This document shows, piece after piece, positions 1 to 11,535 of a stretch of 64,000 nucleotides of DNA. Made by a program: the position numbers and the translations under genes. The notes beneath the pieces were generated by a model. That model saw only the letters and a list, made by a program, of their open reading frames with translations. It made no database searches and was not told the origin of the DNA. The first letter of the stretch is position 1, and every line of letters begins with the position of its first letter. The DNA is from Rosellinia necatrix (Eukaryota > Ascomycota > Sordariomycetes > Xylariales > Xylariaceae): positions 4,216,001 through 4,280,000 of the forward strand of contig JAGYVD010000007.1 of the NCBI GenBank assembly GCA_021209875.1. Reading direction: 5' to 3'.

Positions 1-661
1 CAAGCATGTCATCCAATGCTACGTCGGAGCGGGAGCAGGGTGAAACTGGTGTAACCTGCAAGGTGAGCTTGATGAGCTTCGACGAGCTTGATTCCACTGA
101 TTGCGAATCGGCTGATTGGCCGACTCGAATGAACAGCGGTATATTGGGTGGTATATTGGTGGTGTATTGAGCCTACACGACATGTACCGTATCCCGCTAG
201 ACCTGTGGGTTAGGGGCGGGTCTTGGGGCTTAGCGGCCTAGATCGTTGGGTTATCTTGGGTGCTTGAGTGCTTGGGTATGAGCAGGGGGAGGGAGCAGTA
301 CCTGCCTACCTGGCTGGAGGCACAGCTCCTACCAGGTATATAACCATCTTCGACTTTGACTTCTTGTTCTCGTCAACCACTTTCATTCTTGTTATTCTCT
401 GGCTATAGCCCGCGGCAGCTGAGGTCGGCAAGGACTTACCTAATCAAGATACAGCAGCTCCGTTCAACGAATCACGTAATTACTTTACTCGTACGACTTT
501 GGTGGCCATTTTTATCCCCGTCTGTCACTCATAGCATCATTCTTGATCTTCGCTCCCCACATCTATCAAACATATCTCTGACACAAAGAGAGAAGACGTG
601 AACTTGTTTTACTTCATTTCACCCAACACCCTCGGTTTGGCTTTCTGCTGTGCAGCCCGTC
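1..661. other. Upstream region of the AhpC/TSA-like gene
   Basis: No convincing gene is seen here. The only long open frame, at 356-601, has low-complexity content and no recognisable domain. The stretch holds the presumed promoter and 5' leader of the gene starting at 662, including a TATA-like box near 337. Confidence 0.6.
337..343 (+). promoter_or_regulatory. TATA-like box upstream of the AhpC/TSA-like gene
   Basis: The sequence TATATAA lies about 320 nt before the chosen ATG, followed by a pyrimidine-rich leader. It is a plausible core promoter element, but no transcript evidence is available. Confidence 0.3.
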
Positions 662-1856
662 ATGGCCGAGTCCTCGGGTGTTCCCAACGGCAACGCTCTG
701 GCTGTGTCCGAGAAGAAGAGGAAGACGATCGCTACTACTAACACGGCTGCTGCTACGGGGGGAGAGCCCGGCGCAGTGAAAGCTGAGAAGGAGAGAAACG
801 GTCGGCCCTCGCCACCCCAAGATGAACTACTGCGCCAAGCCATCCCGCCAGACTTCGAGGGCGAGGTCGAAACGAACAACGGGCTCCCGTCCATGCAGGT
901 CCTGCGCTCGATAGAGAACTACCCGGTCATGGACCACGCCGGCAAAACCCACCCGTTCAAGAGCCTATACTCGGGCCACAACGTAGCGCGGCGCATACTC
1001 ATCATCTTCGTGCGCCACTTCTTCTGCGGCGTAAGTCATCCAACCCATCCACTCATCCAACCATCACACCCCCCTTTCACATGACCCTATCCATACATAG
1101 TTAGATTTATCATCTTCCTCCTCTTACTTCCTCTCTTATTAACATGAGAAAAAACAAAACGTATAGAACTGCCAAGAGTACCTACGGACGCTATCGGCGT
1201 CGATCACGCCGGAGGCGCTCCTGGGCCTGCCCGTGAGCACGTTCATCGCCGTGGTGGGGTGCGGGTCGCACGAGCTGATCGGCGCGTACGTGCGGGAGAC
1301 GGGGTGCGCGTTCCCCGTGTATGCGGACCCGACGCAGCGGCTGTACCGGGAGCTCGGCATGGTGCGGACGCTGAGCCTCGGCCCGCGGCCGGCCTACCTG
1401 CAGAACAAGACGGTCGCGCACACGGTCGTCTCGGGCATCTTCCAGGGCCTGCGCCAGGTCCGCGCCGGACTCGCCACCAAGATGGGCGACCAGCGCCAGG
1501 TCGGCGGTGAGTTCCTCTTCGAGCCCGCCTCCCGCTCCCTCGACACGCCCATCGCCACGCCCGTGTCCGAGACGCCGCCGCCGCCGCCCCCGCTGACGGA
1601 GAAGGCGGAAGGGGACGGAGAGGGACGGGCCCCGTCGGTCGAGGAGAAGTGCGTCACCTGGTGCCACCGCATGCGCACCACGCGCGACCACGCCGAGCTC
1701 CCGGAGCTCATGGAGGTCCTCGGCCTCGAGGGGAACGGCGCCCCCGCGCGGGACGCCAGGAGGTGGCAGAAGGCCCTCACGGCGCGCAAGGGGACCGGGT
1801 TGAGCATGGCCGCGCAGATGGGCCGGATGAGCGTCGATACGACTGGGACGCAGTAA
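662..1856 (+). CDS. AhpC/TSA thioredoxin-like antioxidant domain protein (PRXL2/AAED1-type)
   Basis: Two exons, 662-1030 and 1167-1856, give about 352 aa. The intron has a GTAAGT donor, ends in ATAG and is in phase 0. Splicing joins FVRHFFCG to NCQEYL and so creates a CxxC motif (C122-x-x-C125) at the start of a thioredoxin-fold helix. The preceding strand (RRILIIFVRH) and the following PVSTFIAVVGCG and FPVYADPTQRLYRELG segments are typical of the AhpC/TSA 2 (AAED1/PRXL2) family, whose members are thought to be thiol-dependent redox proteins. The N-terminal ~70 residues are low complexity. Residues ~225-260 contain a proline run (PPPPPPL). An alternative upstream GTG at 650 is rejected because 662 is the first ATG. 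The precise substrate cannot be read from the sequence. Confidence 0.85.
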
Positions 1857-3514
1857 CTAGGGGTTGGGGGAGGGGAAAAAGAAAAGGGGAGGGGGGGTTA
1901 CGGGAGATAAAAAATAAAAAAGGGGACGGGATGGTGGGCTTGGAAAGGGGGTTTAATGATGTAATGATTTTGGGGGGAGATGTAATGGTAGGTAGGTAAG
2001 ACTTCGTGGTTATTAATACTAAACTGCTCTTTTGGTGTTCGGCGGGCGTCTTTTCGGGGTTGTTTGCGTCTTAATTGCTTGCTAGTTGATTTCGTTGGAG
2101 GATAACATGACATGTTGAGCGTGAAGGGGGTTTTTGAAACTGGCGCTACGCTCATCTATCGGGATGTGATGTATGTCTACGACGATATGCACTAGAGGTT
2201 AGGCAGAGTAGAAATAGAAGGAGAGGGCGAGAAAGATGCTGTGTAGGTATTCCGAAGCACACAAGTGGTTGAATACCTGTCATCAGCCAATTATTTCACC
2301 CTAACGGAATGCTTGAGGCTGCCTAGCACAAGGTACTTAGTTACTGCTCCCTGTTATGGAGTTAAAACATCGACTGTCGGATAATAACACGAGAATATTA
2401 ATAATCGTATAGAGACAGCAAAAGAAATTGCCCTTGCACTCCGCGCTGAACCAACGGAGCGATAATAAATAATGACACAAAAGGAAAATTACCGTGCTAA
2501 CTGACGGAAATGAGGTGAACGGAAAGTAAGGGATGAGGGGGTTGAGTTAGGGAACAGATGCCCGATAAGCCAAGAAAGAACGAGTGAATCTGGATCTGAA
2601 TATACATATATACTTATCTAATTAATCCCCAGTAGTTAGGATAACCGAGCCGGGAAATGGTCTGCGTGTGTAAGTAAGTGCCAGGTGGTTGGCTTCACTT
2701 CTACACGCCAAGATACTCCGAAAAGGCAGGCGGGGGGTATATATACATATAGTTATATAAAGCATACAAACTCGGCCAAACGGTGTAAATCAATAAAAGG
2801 CACGCCGTGAGAAAGCGAGCCCAGAGGTCCGCGCATAGGAAGAGAGTAATCAAACCTGTGTCGTTATATCCTCACTCATATTATTTCTGCACTTCATAAA
2901 AGACATTCCCGACTGTTAATTTAGTAGGCGTTGGATAGATCGGATCTCATGGTGGCACCTCCTGACAGAGGTATTGAACAAAGGAATATTTGAATGCTCG
3001 AGGATATTTACATGCAAATATCACTTGCAGGTCATTACCATGCTAGCGTATGTAACAAAGTGCCCCTCTCCCTACCTGCCTACCCGCCTGCTCGCCCGCC
3101 TGCTTGCCTGTCTGTCTGTGCAGGTGAAAATACCCCCTCATGCTGCGTGGAGAGATTAAAGAATCCAAGGTGCCTCCGTTTCGTTATAGACCGACGTACA
3201 GACGCGTGGGGAAAATATTCGCAACAATACACCAGTAAATGTGTACAAGAAAATATCGGCCGACTCTCTGCCTTTATTATACTGGCGGCGGGAGGCCCGA
3301 CTTTTGGAAGGTGACCCATTCGAGACAACATGATGAAAGGACTGGAAGAACAAAAGTGAATTAATATGAAGTCTAGTAAGAATTGTCGTCATCGAATGTC
3401 TGATGTGGTCGCCCTGGAGGTCATTCCGTGATCCCCCGTCTGAGCGGTATTTATAAAGCCCCCATCAACGCATCATATCGGGATGAGGGTGTCTGATGGG
3501 GTTTATCGCTCTCT
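1857..3514. other. Intergenic region, no gene recognised
   Basis: This 1.66 kb convergent gap lies between the AhpC-like gene (+) and SSO1 (-). It is AT-rich with TATA-type runs near 2736-2760 and a CCTG/CCTA-rich pyrimidine run at about 3068-3120. Short frames at 2974-3331 translate these low-complexity runs and match no family I recognise. It probably contains the 3' ends of both genes. Confidence 0.6.
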
Positions 3515-4605
3515 TTAGTTGCCTGAAGCTGCCTTTGATGCCTGTGTGACGCCAACACCGACACCAACAGCGACTGCGATGATGAGAATGGTGATGAGTA
3601 GGCACCACCACTTCCACTTGCGGGCGTTCCGGGCGCTGATGATACCCTTCTTGACTTGCTGGTTGCCGTCATCGATATACGTCTTTGTGTTCTCGGCGTT
3701 CTGCTCGGCTTGTATCACGGGCGCCTCTTGCTGCTCGACCAACACGGCGAGATCCTGGAACAGACTGGCGAGCTCCATAAGCGTCTTCTCAATGCGCTGG
3801 AGCTCGTTGTGGCGGGCGCGAACGGCGCCAAGGACCGACGACGCCTGGCCGGTCCGGTTGGTGCGAAGCTGGCGAATGTGTTAATAACCGTACAATAACA
3901 ACAGCATCAATGGCCCGATGCGGTACAAGGGGGAGGTGAGCGACATACCGCAGTTTGGAAAACGCCCTCGTTACCCCAGTCGGCCTCGGTGGCCTCGCGG
4001 ACCTCATCTTCGCTGGCCTCGGGATTCACTATGCGATACTGACGGGCGATCTGGTCGCGGTAGCGGGAGCGGAACGAGCTCTCCTCTTCCTGGTAGCTGC
4101 GTAATTCGCGCTCGAACTGCGCCTTGATGGTGTCGACCTGGCGCTTCTTCACGGTGCGGCTGCCGTCGACGGTCTGGTCGGCGTCGTTGGCGAGGAATTT
4201 GAGCTGGTCGCGGATGCCGCCGTTCAGGCTCTGGGTCTCGGTGACGATGCGTTCGAGCTGCTGGTTGGACATGCCGCCGTCGGCCTCGGCGAGCGATCGC
4301 TGGTGCAGGGACGCGATGGCCTGGACATTGCTGGCGAGGGTGCCGATCTCGTTGCGGAGGAAGTCGATGCGGCCGAGAAACTCCTGCTGGGGGAGGGTTT
4401 GCGACGCTGTTGGCTGCTGGCCGTAGTTCTGCAGCTCGTGCTCCTACAGAAATGACGGTCAGACGGACTGGGGGTATCATGCTGCGCGTAATTGGCTTTG
4501 ATGGTGTGGTTGTGTTTATCGCCATTGTTGCTGCCTCGTACTGACCTGGCCATACCCGTATCCCTGCTCAGCCGAAGGGCCTTGCTGGTACGGGTTGTGA
4601 GACAT
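3515..4605 (-). CDS. SSO1: Plasma-membrane syntaxin (t-SNARE), Sso1/Sso2-type
   Basis: Three exons on the minus strand, 4605-4546, 4443-3949 and 3868-3515, encode about 302 aa. Both introns (102 and 80 nt) are phase 0. The N-terminal peptide is MSHNPYQQG followed by a Habc-like helical region (residues ~45-165). The SNARE motif at ~210-265 contains MELASLFQDLAVLV, where the Q of LFQDL is the expected 0-layer glutamine of a Qa-SNARE. A single C-terminal membrane anchor follows (WKWWCLLITILIIAV), with a short exposed tail. Length and order match Sso1/Sso2/syntaxin-1, which pair with Sec9 and Snc1 for exocytosis at the plasma membrane. In filamentous fungi the family supports hyphal tip secretion. 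The first exon is only 60 nt and is invisible to simple ORF calls. Confidence 0.95.
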
Positions 4606-5095
4606 TGTTGGGTGATGATGGTGAACTACAAGTGCCAAGTATCACGTTGATTCGAGAGTCGGGAATCGGGTGCCGTGTCGATAGTATCCGGGATTTGAGA
4701 CGGAAATGGCGCCTCTGACTGTAGTTTGGTGAGTTGTAGTGGTGTCGTGTGGTTGGCGTCTGTAGGTGTGGGATTGATTGAGAGGGACGGACGGGTTTGA
4801 CGTGACCAGGTCGATGGAGCGGAACCTCGTACGTAGTAGGGCCTACCTAGGTAACTAGGTGCTTAGTTACTATGAGATGCCTACTTAGGTTTAACCAAGC
4901 TCGACCGAAATGGGAATTATACCTGAGCCATGCCGCTTTTAGACACTCCCACTTTTGCATAAGTACTTATACATCACTAAACTTGGGTGGTTTGTAATAT
5001 GTCACGCTGTAACGGACAACGTTACTGGCTGTTTTTAATGTTATCATCACATAAGTGGCGAAAGCCTGCACTCTCAAGGTTGTAAGCTTGTCACA
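4606..5095. promoter_or_regulatory. Divergent promoter between SSO1 and the APH-like gene
   Basis: This 490 bp spacer separates two divergently transcribed genes, so it must hold both start regions. It contains an exact TACCTAGGTA palindrome at 4844-4853 embedded in CCTA/TAGG repeats. No CDS is seen. Confidence 0.5.
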
Positions 5096-6532
5096 ATGGC
5101 CCAGAATCACACCAATTATCAAGTTCGGCTGGACTTCATCCAACGCCTGTTACATGAACACTTCAACCTCGAGGTAAGCTGCTCCCCCCAGAACAGACCC
5201 TTCAGAGGCTAACCATTGAGCTTGGACTCATCAGACGGGTGCGAAAATCGAGCCTATTTCATATGACCCTGAATGCCCTTTCAAGTACAACAACTTCGTT
5301 TATCGTGTCACACTCCCTGTGGCAACCGCTTCAAGCCATACGGCTCAGGATGAAGCTCTTCAGCCGGGCTGTGTCCGGATCCCTGATGGCATCAGACAGT
5401 TCATAATACGCCTCACTAACCCGGACGCCGAAGGGATGAGCCCTACGACTCGGGTGGAAAATGAAGTAGCTCTCATCAGTCTGGCTGCCCAGGCCCTCAA
5501 TCATTTCCAACCACCAGTGGTCCCCTCTGTATATGCCTGGGGAAGTGCCGCTACTAAGTCTTCCCAGGGTTGGATCATGTAACAACTAATGCCTGGCGAA
5601 CCGGTAGAATCCTCATACGAAAATATGAATGTTCAGCAGAAGAAAGGCATCCTATCGCAGATGGCCAAGCTTCTCAAAGGCTTGCAAGACTTTCAGCTTC
5701 CCGAAACCATAACTGGATTTGGAGGTGTTAGCTTTGACGAAAAAGGCCGTATCGTCAGTGCGGCTATGACCAGCGTTGGAGTTGGACCATGGCCAACCTA
5801 CGAAGCTTCTTTTAAGAGTCGGCTGGAGGTTGCTCTCCAGAGAGCGGATGAAAACCCCTACATCCGAGGATGGCACGCTAACGGTATAAGAGACCGTTTG
5901 AATGCATTTGTACAAAATGGAGTTCCGAGCCAGTTTGAGGCACTGAAGACGGCCCATGAGAAATCCATCATCCATGCCGATTTTGGTCAGCCCCCATTTT
6001 TCACGGTCTAACCTAACGTGCCTTGATCGTCATTGTGAGCTAACTTTGCATTCCGCAAACAGTTACTACAAATCTCCTTTTCGACCCTTCCACGCAGCGT
6101 ATTACTGGACTGATCGATTACGATTTTGCCTGCATTTTGCACCCTTCCTATGAATTTCTCCGCTCCCTAGGCGATGCCGGGGGCCAATTTCGTGGCTGGT
6201 CGGGCGACGAAGCGAGCGGGGGGGAACAGCTGCGAAAAGCCAAACTCTACGGTTTTCCTTCGCCCCTCCCGGCCGCAGCCAAGGAGGGGAAGGTGGACTG
6301 GGAAGTAGCAGAAGCATGGGAGACGGAGATGGAGAAGCTAGGCGTGAAGAGGCCGGCAACGATTGGAGGCATCGACAAAGTGGCGGACGTCGATACCATC
6401 CTTCGCACCATCCTGCCGTGGCGGGTGAGCAACTCAGACATCCTGCGGATGCAGTCCGAGAAAGTGATCATGAACTGCAGGAATGAAAACGAGACGCAGC
6501 TTGTTCAGCTATTGGAGCGATTGGGATTCTAG
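5096..6532 (+). pseudogene. Aminoglycoside-phosphotransferase-like kinase gene with one in-frame TAA
   Basis: Exons 5096-5173, 5235-5985 and 6063-6532 form a single continuous frame of 432 codons interrupted only by TAA at 5580-5582. Intron 1 is phase 0 (GTAAGC...TCAG). Intron 2 (GTCAGC...ACAG) restores the catalytic loop IIHADF-VTTNLLFD, which fits the APH/choline kinase HxDxxxxN motif, followed by GLIDYDFA as the metal-binding segment. The stop falls in the normally conserved GWI..x.MPGxP segment (GWIM-stop-QLMPGEP), so the truncated 141-aa product would lack the catalytic site. Frame, splice sites and catalytic residues are otherwise intact, so the lesion is either recent or tolerated by readthrough: the downstream bases CAACTA match the CARYYA readthrough context. 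Function in fungi is mostly unknown; small-molecule or protein phosphorylation is typical for the fold. Confidence 0.78.
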
Positions 6533-8691
6533 TCTAGTCATAAGTAACACTTGAGGCTCCTCTTCGGATGAAGCAGGAAAGCTTGTTCGAGGATAACAAC
6601 GACGACGAGGTAGCTATGCCGTCTTTCAGTTCAAACGATGTATATATAGCTATCGCGATGACTGCTGAGTAAGTATGTAATGGTGTTATTTATGCAATAA
6701 GCCAGTTGTTCCAGTATCGTACTTGCAGTTAATCAATCCTTCGAAGCATTTACAACCACCGCCAATTGTGCCACAAGGAGTAGGTAGGTAGGCAGCAGTC
6801 ATAGAGGTTGGAGAGGGGAGGATTAGAAAAGTTTACCTAAGTAGGCTTGTCACAAGGTCTGTTACGCAGCCGTTACTATGAAAGTAATCCTAGCGCATAA
6901 CTTTCATAAACGCCCCCGATTGGTTGAGCCAAGCCTAAGCAAAAAGCAGTAAGTACGCTAAGCCTGATCTGTCATATTTCAAGAAGGCGATAAACCTGGT
7001 GCCTGGAAAGACGTTTGTCTGCAAGCTGGGAAGTGGATCTGCTGTTTTTGAGTGGGAAGTCTTGGCCCGGTGTCCTGGACGAGTCGTTTTGCTTTGCAAT
7101 TTGCTGCAATTTGCGTTGGCGACGTTAAATCCCTGCAGCTTCTACCCTGCGTATGCTAGATAGCTTAGACCGGATGAAGGCGCGTTGGAACCTCCCTAGC
7201 TTCAATTAAATAAGAGGCTAGCCCTATCAGGCAGTCAGGACCTCCTTCAATTAAATGCATGTGCGACCTTGAAGTACTACTTGTATGTATGCCAAACCTG
7301 ATATGCTAGGTCTGTATAATTCCCCATAATCACACATATGCACTGCAGATAGAGTACACTACTGCAAATAGTTATGCCTAGGCGTTGCTGCTACTCGTCG
7401 AAATATAATGCAGCAGTTAACTGAGGACGCCATTGAAATTAATGAGAGCCGCTAAAACGTTGTCGACAGCTAATATATCTGTACGAGCGTCCAAGTTACA
7501 CTATATATCATATTAAACGGCCCCTATTCTAGCTATTCTTATAGCACGAGAACTCTCTACTCTCCACTGTCTACCTGGAGTGCCTACTCTACATTTCTTC
7601 ACTCTTATACCCATTTAAGCAGTCTTGGCTGCTGGGGAAGAGGCATGTTTAGAGATACGTCGACTAAAAGAAGCTTGCCGGGCTGACTGCGACTCAGTAC
7701 TTGGGGATGAAATCCCAAAAGTGGAAACATTGTTTGATGCTTGGCGTGTGCTAAAAGACCTTGTGTAGATACTACATGCGTAATAATGATAACCTAATGT
7801 CCTGGCAGGTGGTAATATTGCACAGTCGTCAACTATTCGTCGATGATTTATGTAGGTTCTTCTTGATTCTCGACCCTGCGAGTGTTCAGCCGCTAGGCAT
7901 GTGTTTAGCTGGCAGCATGATATCTATTCTAAACTACTTGGTATTGGAGACCCTCGCAGCGTCGAGCCGGGGAGGGTTTCTTAGTTGTCGTCGTTCGACG
8001 CGGTCGCGCTCCTTCTTGAATAATATCCTAACAGAATTAGAGAATTTCGGTAGTGGGATCCGACCACTCTTCACCAGGACGAAAGAAGCGAGCTTCATAG
8101 TATTCGATCTAATTCAAAAATCCGTTTCTACGTAAGGTGATCCTACCATTTCACGAACAAGAACTAGATGTCATCACACCTGTGCCAAAACGTGGAAATA
8201 GCATTAGCGTTACCCCAGGCAGGACCGAAGAATGTAAAACCCTCGCTGCTCACTGGGCAGCTTCCACTCCTCTTCTTTGCCATCTCGGCATGAATAGTAC
8301 GGGTCTCATACTGCGAAAAGGACCTTTGTCTGTTAATCCTCCCTTATTCCTTGCCTTGGTGTCCGCGAGCTAAACGCAGCCATAGTAAGGTGGTCTTCCC
8401 AGCCCTCGAAATTGATAGGGAAAGGGTATATCGGACGAGCATTACGACGTAGCTTTTGGGGCTTTTGTGGTTTACTGCCAAGTGACGCTTCGCTGGTGTT
8501 GGGCAACGCTTTACGGACGAGAGTATTCGGCCTGGACCCGCTCGTATTGTTTCAACCCGCTCCTATAACTACATACTTTGTTATATACTTTAAATATTCA
8601 ATGTATCGATAGTAGAAGGGGTTCGTATGAATAGGCCGCAGCTCTAGGTCATACACACCCACAAGTCGTAATAAAGGGCAACAATTTAATA
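6533..8691. other. Gap with possible coding relics
   Basis: No intact gene could be built in this 2.2 kb. Several stretches translate into protein-like but broken segments. On the plus strand, 7619-7768 reads through a helix-like segment (EEACLEIRRLKEACRAD). On the minus strand, 8520-8340 and 8310-8167 read segments such as INFEGWEDHLTMAAF and EGFTFFGPAWGNANAIS separated by stops. No family was recognised. The left part, 6533-7600, is AT-rich and holds the terminator of the APH-like gene. Confidence 0.4.
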
Positions 8692-10322
8692 TTAAAGATA
8701 GTTCTTCTTTCTGCTCGTGCGCGTATAATTGGTGAGGGCCCATTCTACGTCGCCATCCCGCTGGTCTAGTAACCCAGCTCGGATTTGAAAAGGCTTCATC
8801 GACATTCGTGGACCGACCTCGCTCAACTCAACTGAATCATATCTAATTGAGAGTTAGCACATCAACGATCACCACGAATAGTGTCGTCCTGGAAGTAGCG
8901 CGGGAGTACGCATCAGGAGCGATACGCCAGCGGCCATAAGAGAACATCAAGGGGTCTTAGTGGGCTTACCCGGTCTGTACGAATACGTGATGACGAACCT
9001 ATTCCAACACTAAGTCAGTCATCGTGTGTGATGGCCAAGAGTTTACGATTTGTCAAGAGTATATATCATCGATATAAATGGAACGCCCTATTTGGGCCAT
9101 TTCGTTTTTGGTAGGGTAGGGAAAAAGTTCAAATGTGTCCTACCTCGATCATATCATCGATATTTTTGAAGGTTATGACGCGTGAGCCGAGAGATCTGCT
9201 GGTGGCTGTCTCACGAGGAGGAAATATATGCTGGAGAACTTTAACGATTCGTTTACCCAGCGGCGTCGAAAAACCTGATGTGGTGGTTAGTCAAGAATTT
9301 GTGACACAACGGAAAGTGTGTATACCTTCGAATATCAGATGTCTTTGCAACCCAAACGTTAGTACTCGGTACCCATAGTAAGATATATAAGGGCTCATTG
9401 CGATGACGGTAGAGCAGGAAAGGCAAGGCATTTTGCGCAAATAATCTGTGACTGGCGACTCCACGAGACTTACGGGTAAGATTCGCTCACTGTGCCTCGG
9501 ATGGTATTCGGGATATCGTGACGCAGCACGACATTATGCTTATACCGTATTAGCCCACCAATCATCGCCAACAGTCGTATTTTGGACCTACGAGGGAAAA
9601 TGATACTGTCGGCCCGAATGGGAGATGTGATAATGTGAGGCCTGTGGGCTGGCCTCTATGTTCATGTAACAGCTTTTCGGTATCATTAGCGAGTGTCCGA
9701 CCACCTAGCTAGGCCGAGCTGCTGAAGCTATTGCTCACCATCACGTCACTTAAGCCAGCAGATTGTGCCGACTTGACGAGTTCGGGGAGGATGGTCCCAC
9801 CACGGTTCAACTACAAGCCCCGGGGTCAGCGATTTCCATATGTGGCATTGCTGAGAGCGCAAGCGAGCTCCTAGCCCCAACACCAGCCAACAACAAGGAG
9901 AAAGAACCCTCTCGCGTGACTTACACGAATCCCCGTCGGCAGCAGTAACCGAATCTCTTTACTAAAAGCTACTTCAGAGTCAATGTTAATTCCGAAGACG
10001 ACTGCGGTTGCCACCAACCTTGAAGCCTTGTTGAAGGATCTCTGGATGTTGTGATCAGCACGCGAGGATCTACCACACCGGATAGATGCTGATATTCATC
10101 GTCTAGCTCGAGTTCTTCCTGCGCCGACCGATCCTGGGCAGATTCGTCGTACTGAAAGTCCTTTCGCAGAGCCTTGTCATTTGCAACAGTAGGATCGAGC
10201 GGGCGGCCACTGGCCAGGGCGGCGCGTAGCTTCGACCTGCGCTCGGAGACCTCTGCATTTTGCAATATGATGGCTTTTCGATAGAGGAAATCTCGCCTCG
10301 CGCGGGCGTTTTTGCGGATCAT
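8692..10322 (-). CDS. IMP4: U3 snoRNP protein Imp4 (Brix domain), nine exons
   Basis: Nine minus-strand exons can be joined without a break: 10322-10019, 9968-9925, 9810-9739, 9672-9592, 9538-9474, 9342-9326, 9274-9144, 8998-8970 and 8842-8692. Together they encode 297 aa, the normal Imp4 length. Exon 1 gives [17 protein letters not shown] and [20 protein letters not shown]. Later exons give [85 protein letters not shown] and [18 protein letters not shown]. All of these are Brix/Imp4 signatures. Imp4 works with Imp3 and Mpp10 in the SSU processome, pairing U3 snoRNA with pre-18S rRNA in the nucleolus. Exon 6 is only 17 nt and exon 8 only 29 nt. Intron 1 has an unusual GTTGGT donor. The eight introns occupy nearly half of the gene. 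Confidence 0.95.
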
Positions 10323-11535
10323 GGCTATATTGGTTGTCGTTGCGGCTGTGGCGAAGATGGAATCGGCAAGGCAAAGAAAGGTAGGATCGATGGTTGCGCG
10401 GCTATAGTTATTGGCGGGAGTGCCTCCGGGGGTCGGTGGGTTACGGCAGCAGCAGTTGAATTGACGTGACCCAATTGAGCTACCTGGGTACCTTAGGTTT
10501 TCTTCGGTAGACAGCGTTGTTGGGAGTGGACGTGTAGGTAGGTAGGTAGGTAGGTAGGTATGGATGCGAGTAGATCTAGGTAGATACCTAGAGTTTAAGG
10601 TTGGTTCATGGAAGCAAGTAACAGGTAGCACCTCACCTACCTATGCTCGCTTCTTCAATGCTTTTTCTGGTGTTCGAGAAATTTTGGCGGGGCTTATCGA
10701 CCGGGGTACCGGGCGACTGGCTAGGCTAGACCCATCGGACCCACGATGCGCATGCTCCCAGCGCAGCATGCCTCTCCGTAAGTACCCCCGATACGCCTCG
10801 CTGCAGGCAGCTAGGTACATGCCCATACAGCAGGCCATGCACGGCAGCACAGGTACCTAATAGCCCGAGGCCTTCTAGGTACCTACCACGGTACAGTGGG
10901 CTGTCGATACTAGTGGGGCCACCACCAAAAAAGCATTCCCTCCAACTGATCGAATTGCGACACAGCGGCATCGCGATCTCTGGCCAAACCCAAACTTTCC
11001 CTTCCACCAGACGCCAGACGCCAGCCAACAACACTCGTCGTGGTGATTCACATCTCTCTCTCCCTCCCCACTGGCCACCTAAAGCAGGCACTCGTTCGCA
11101 CACAGCACCGCCGTGGCCCGTGGCCTGCAACCCTCGTTCCCACCAGGAAGATCTACCGGCCTTCCGACTGATCCCTACTTTGTCCCCATGATGTGACCTT
11201 TGGCTTTTAATTTCGACCGAATCGCAATTACTAGGCACCGTCACCAGCATCATCCACCACCCCTATCCACCATCGCCACCGCCACCGCCAGCACGCTCGA
11301 TCGTGGCAGGCCTCATCGGCTGGATAGGACTCCCGTCTTGCTCCCTAGGTAGCCCCCCGTACGTCTGCCCGGTCCCAAGTTGCTATTGTATTGCCGACGA
11401 TCGGCCGGGAGGACTCCCTTATTAACCACCACCCCCCCACCAGGCCTGCGGTCAATCGTCCCGCTGAGTTCGCATCACCTCCGTCCTCGCACCTCAGATC
11501 CACCCTCTCGGCTGCTGAACCGCGCCGCCGGAGAG
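10323..11535. promoter_or_regulatory. Shared upstream region of IMP4 and UPF1
   Basis: This 1.2 kb divergent spacer separates two RNA-metabolism genes. It contains a GGTA tandem array at about 10533-10561 and several GGTACC/CCTAGGTA-type boxes near 10850-10885. A long C-rich leader precedes the UPF1 ATG. The upstream part of the UPF1 frame (11380-11535) is open but lacks an ATG-initiated conserved segment and is treated as leader. Confidence 0.5.
10533..10561. repeat. (GGTA)n microsatellite
   Basis: About seven consecutive GGTA units lie in the IMP4/UPF1 divergent promoter. They belong to the same TAGG/CCTA sequence class that recurs between genes across the window. Confidence 0.85.

Noticed and set aside
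5579..5607. A 29-nt GT...TAG segment that would splice out the in-frame TAA of the APH-like gene
   Set aside because: Far below the minimum intron length seen here (47 nt), and it would remove the conserved MPGEP residues.
8341..8420. Minus-strand peptide RAGKTTLLWLRLARG resembling a P-loop
   Set aside because: The Gly five residues before GK is missing, and no other NTPase motif follows in the frame.
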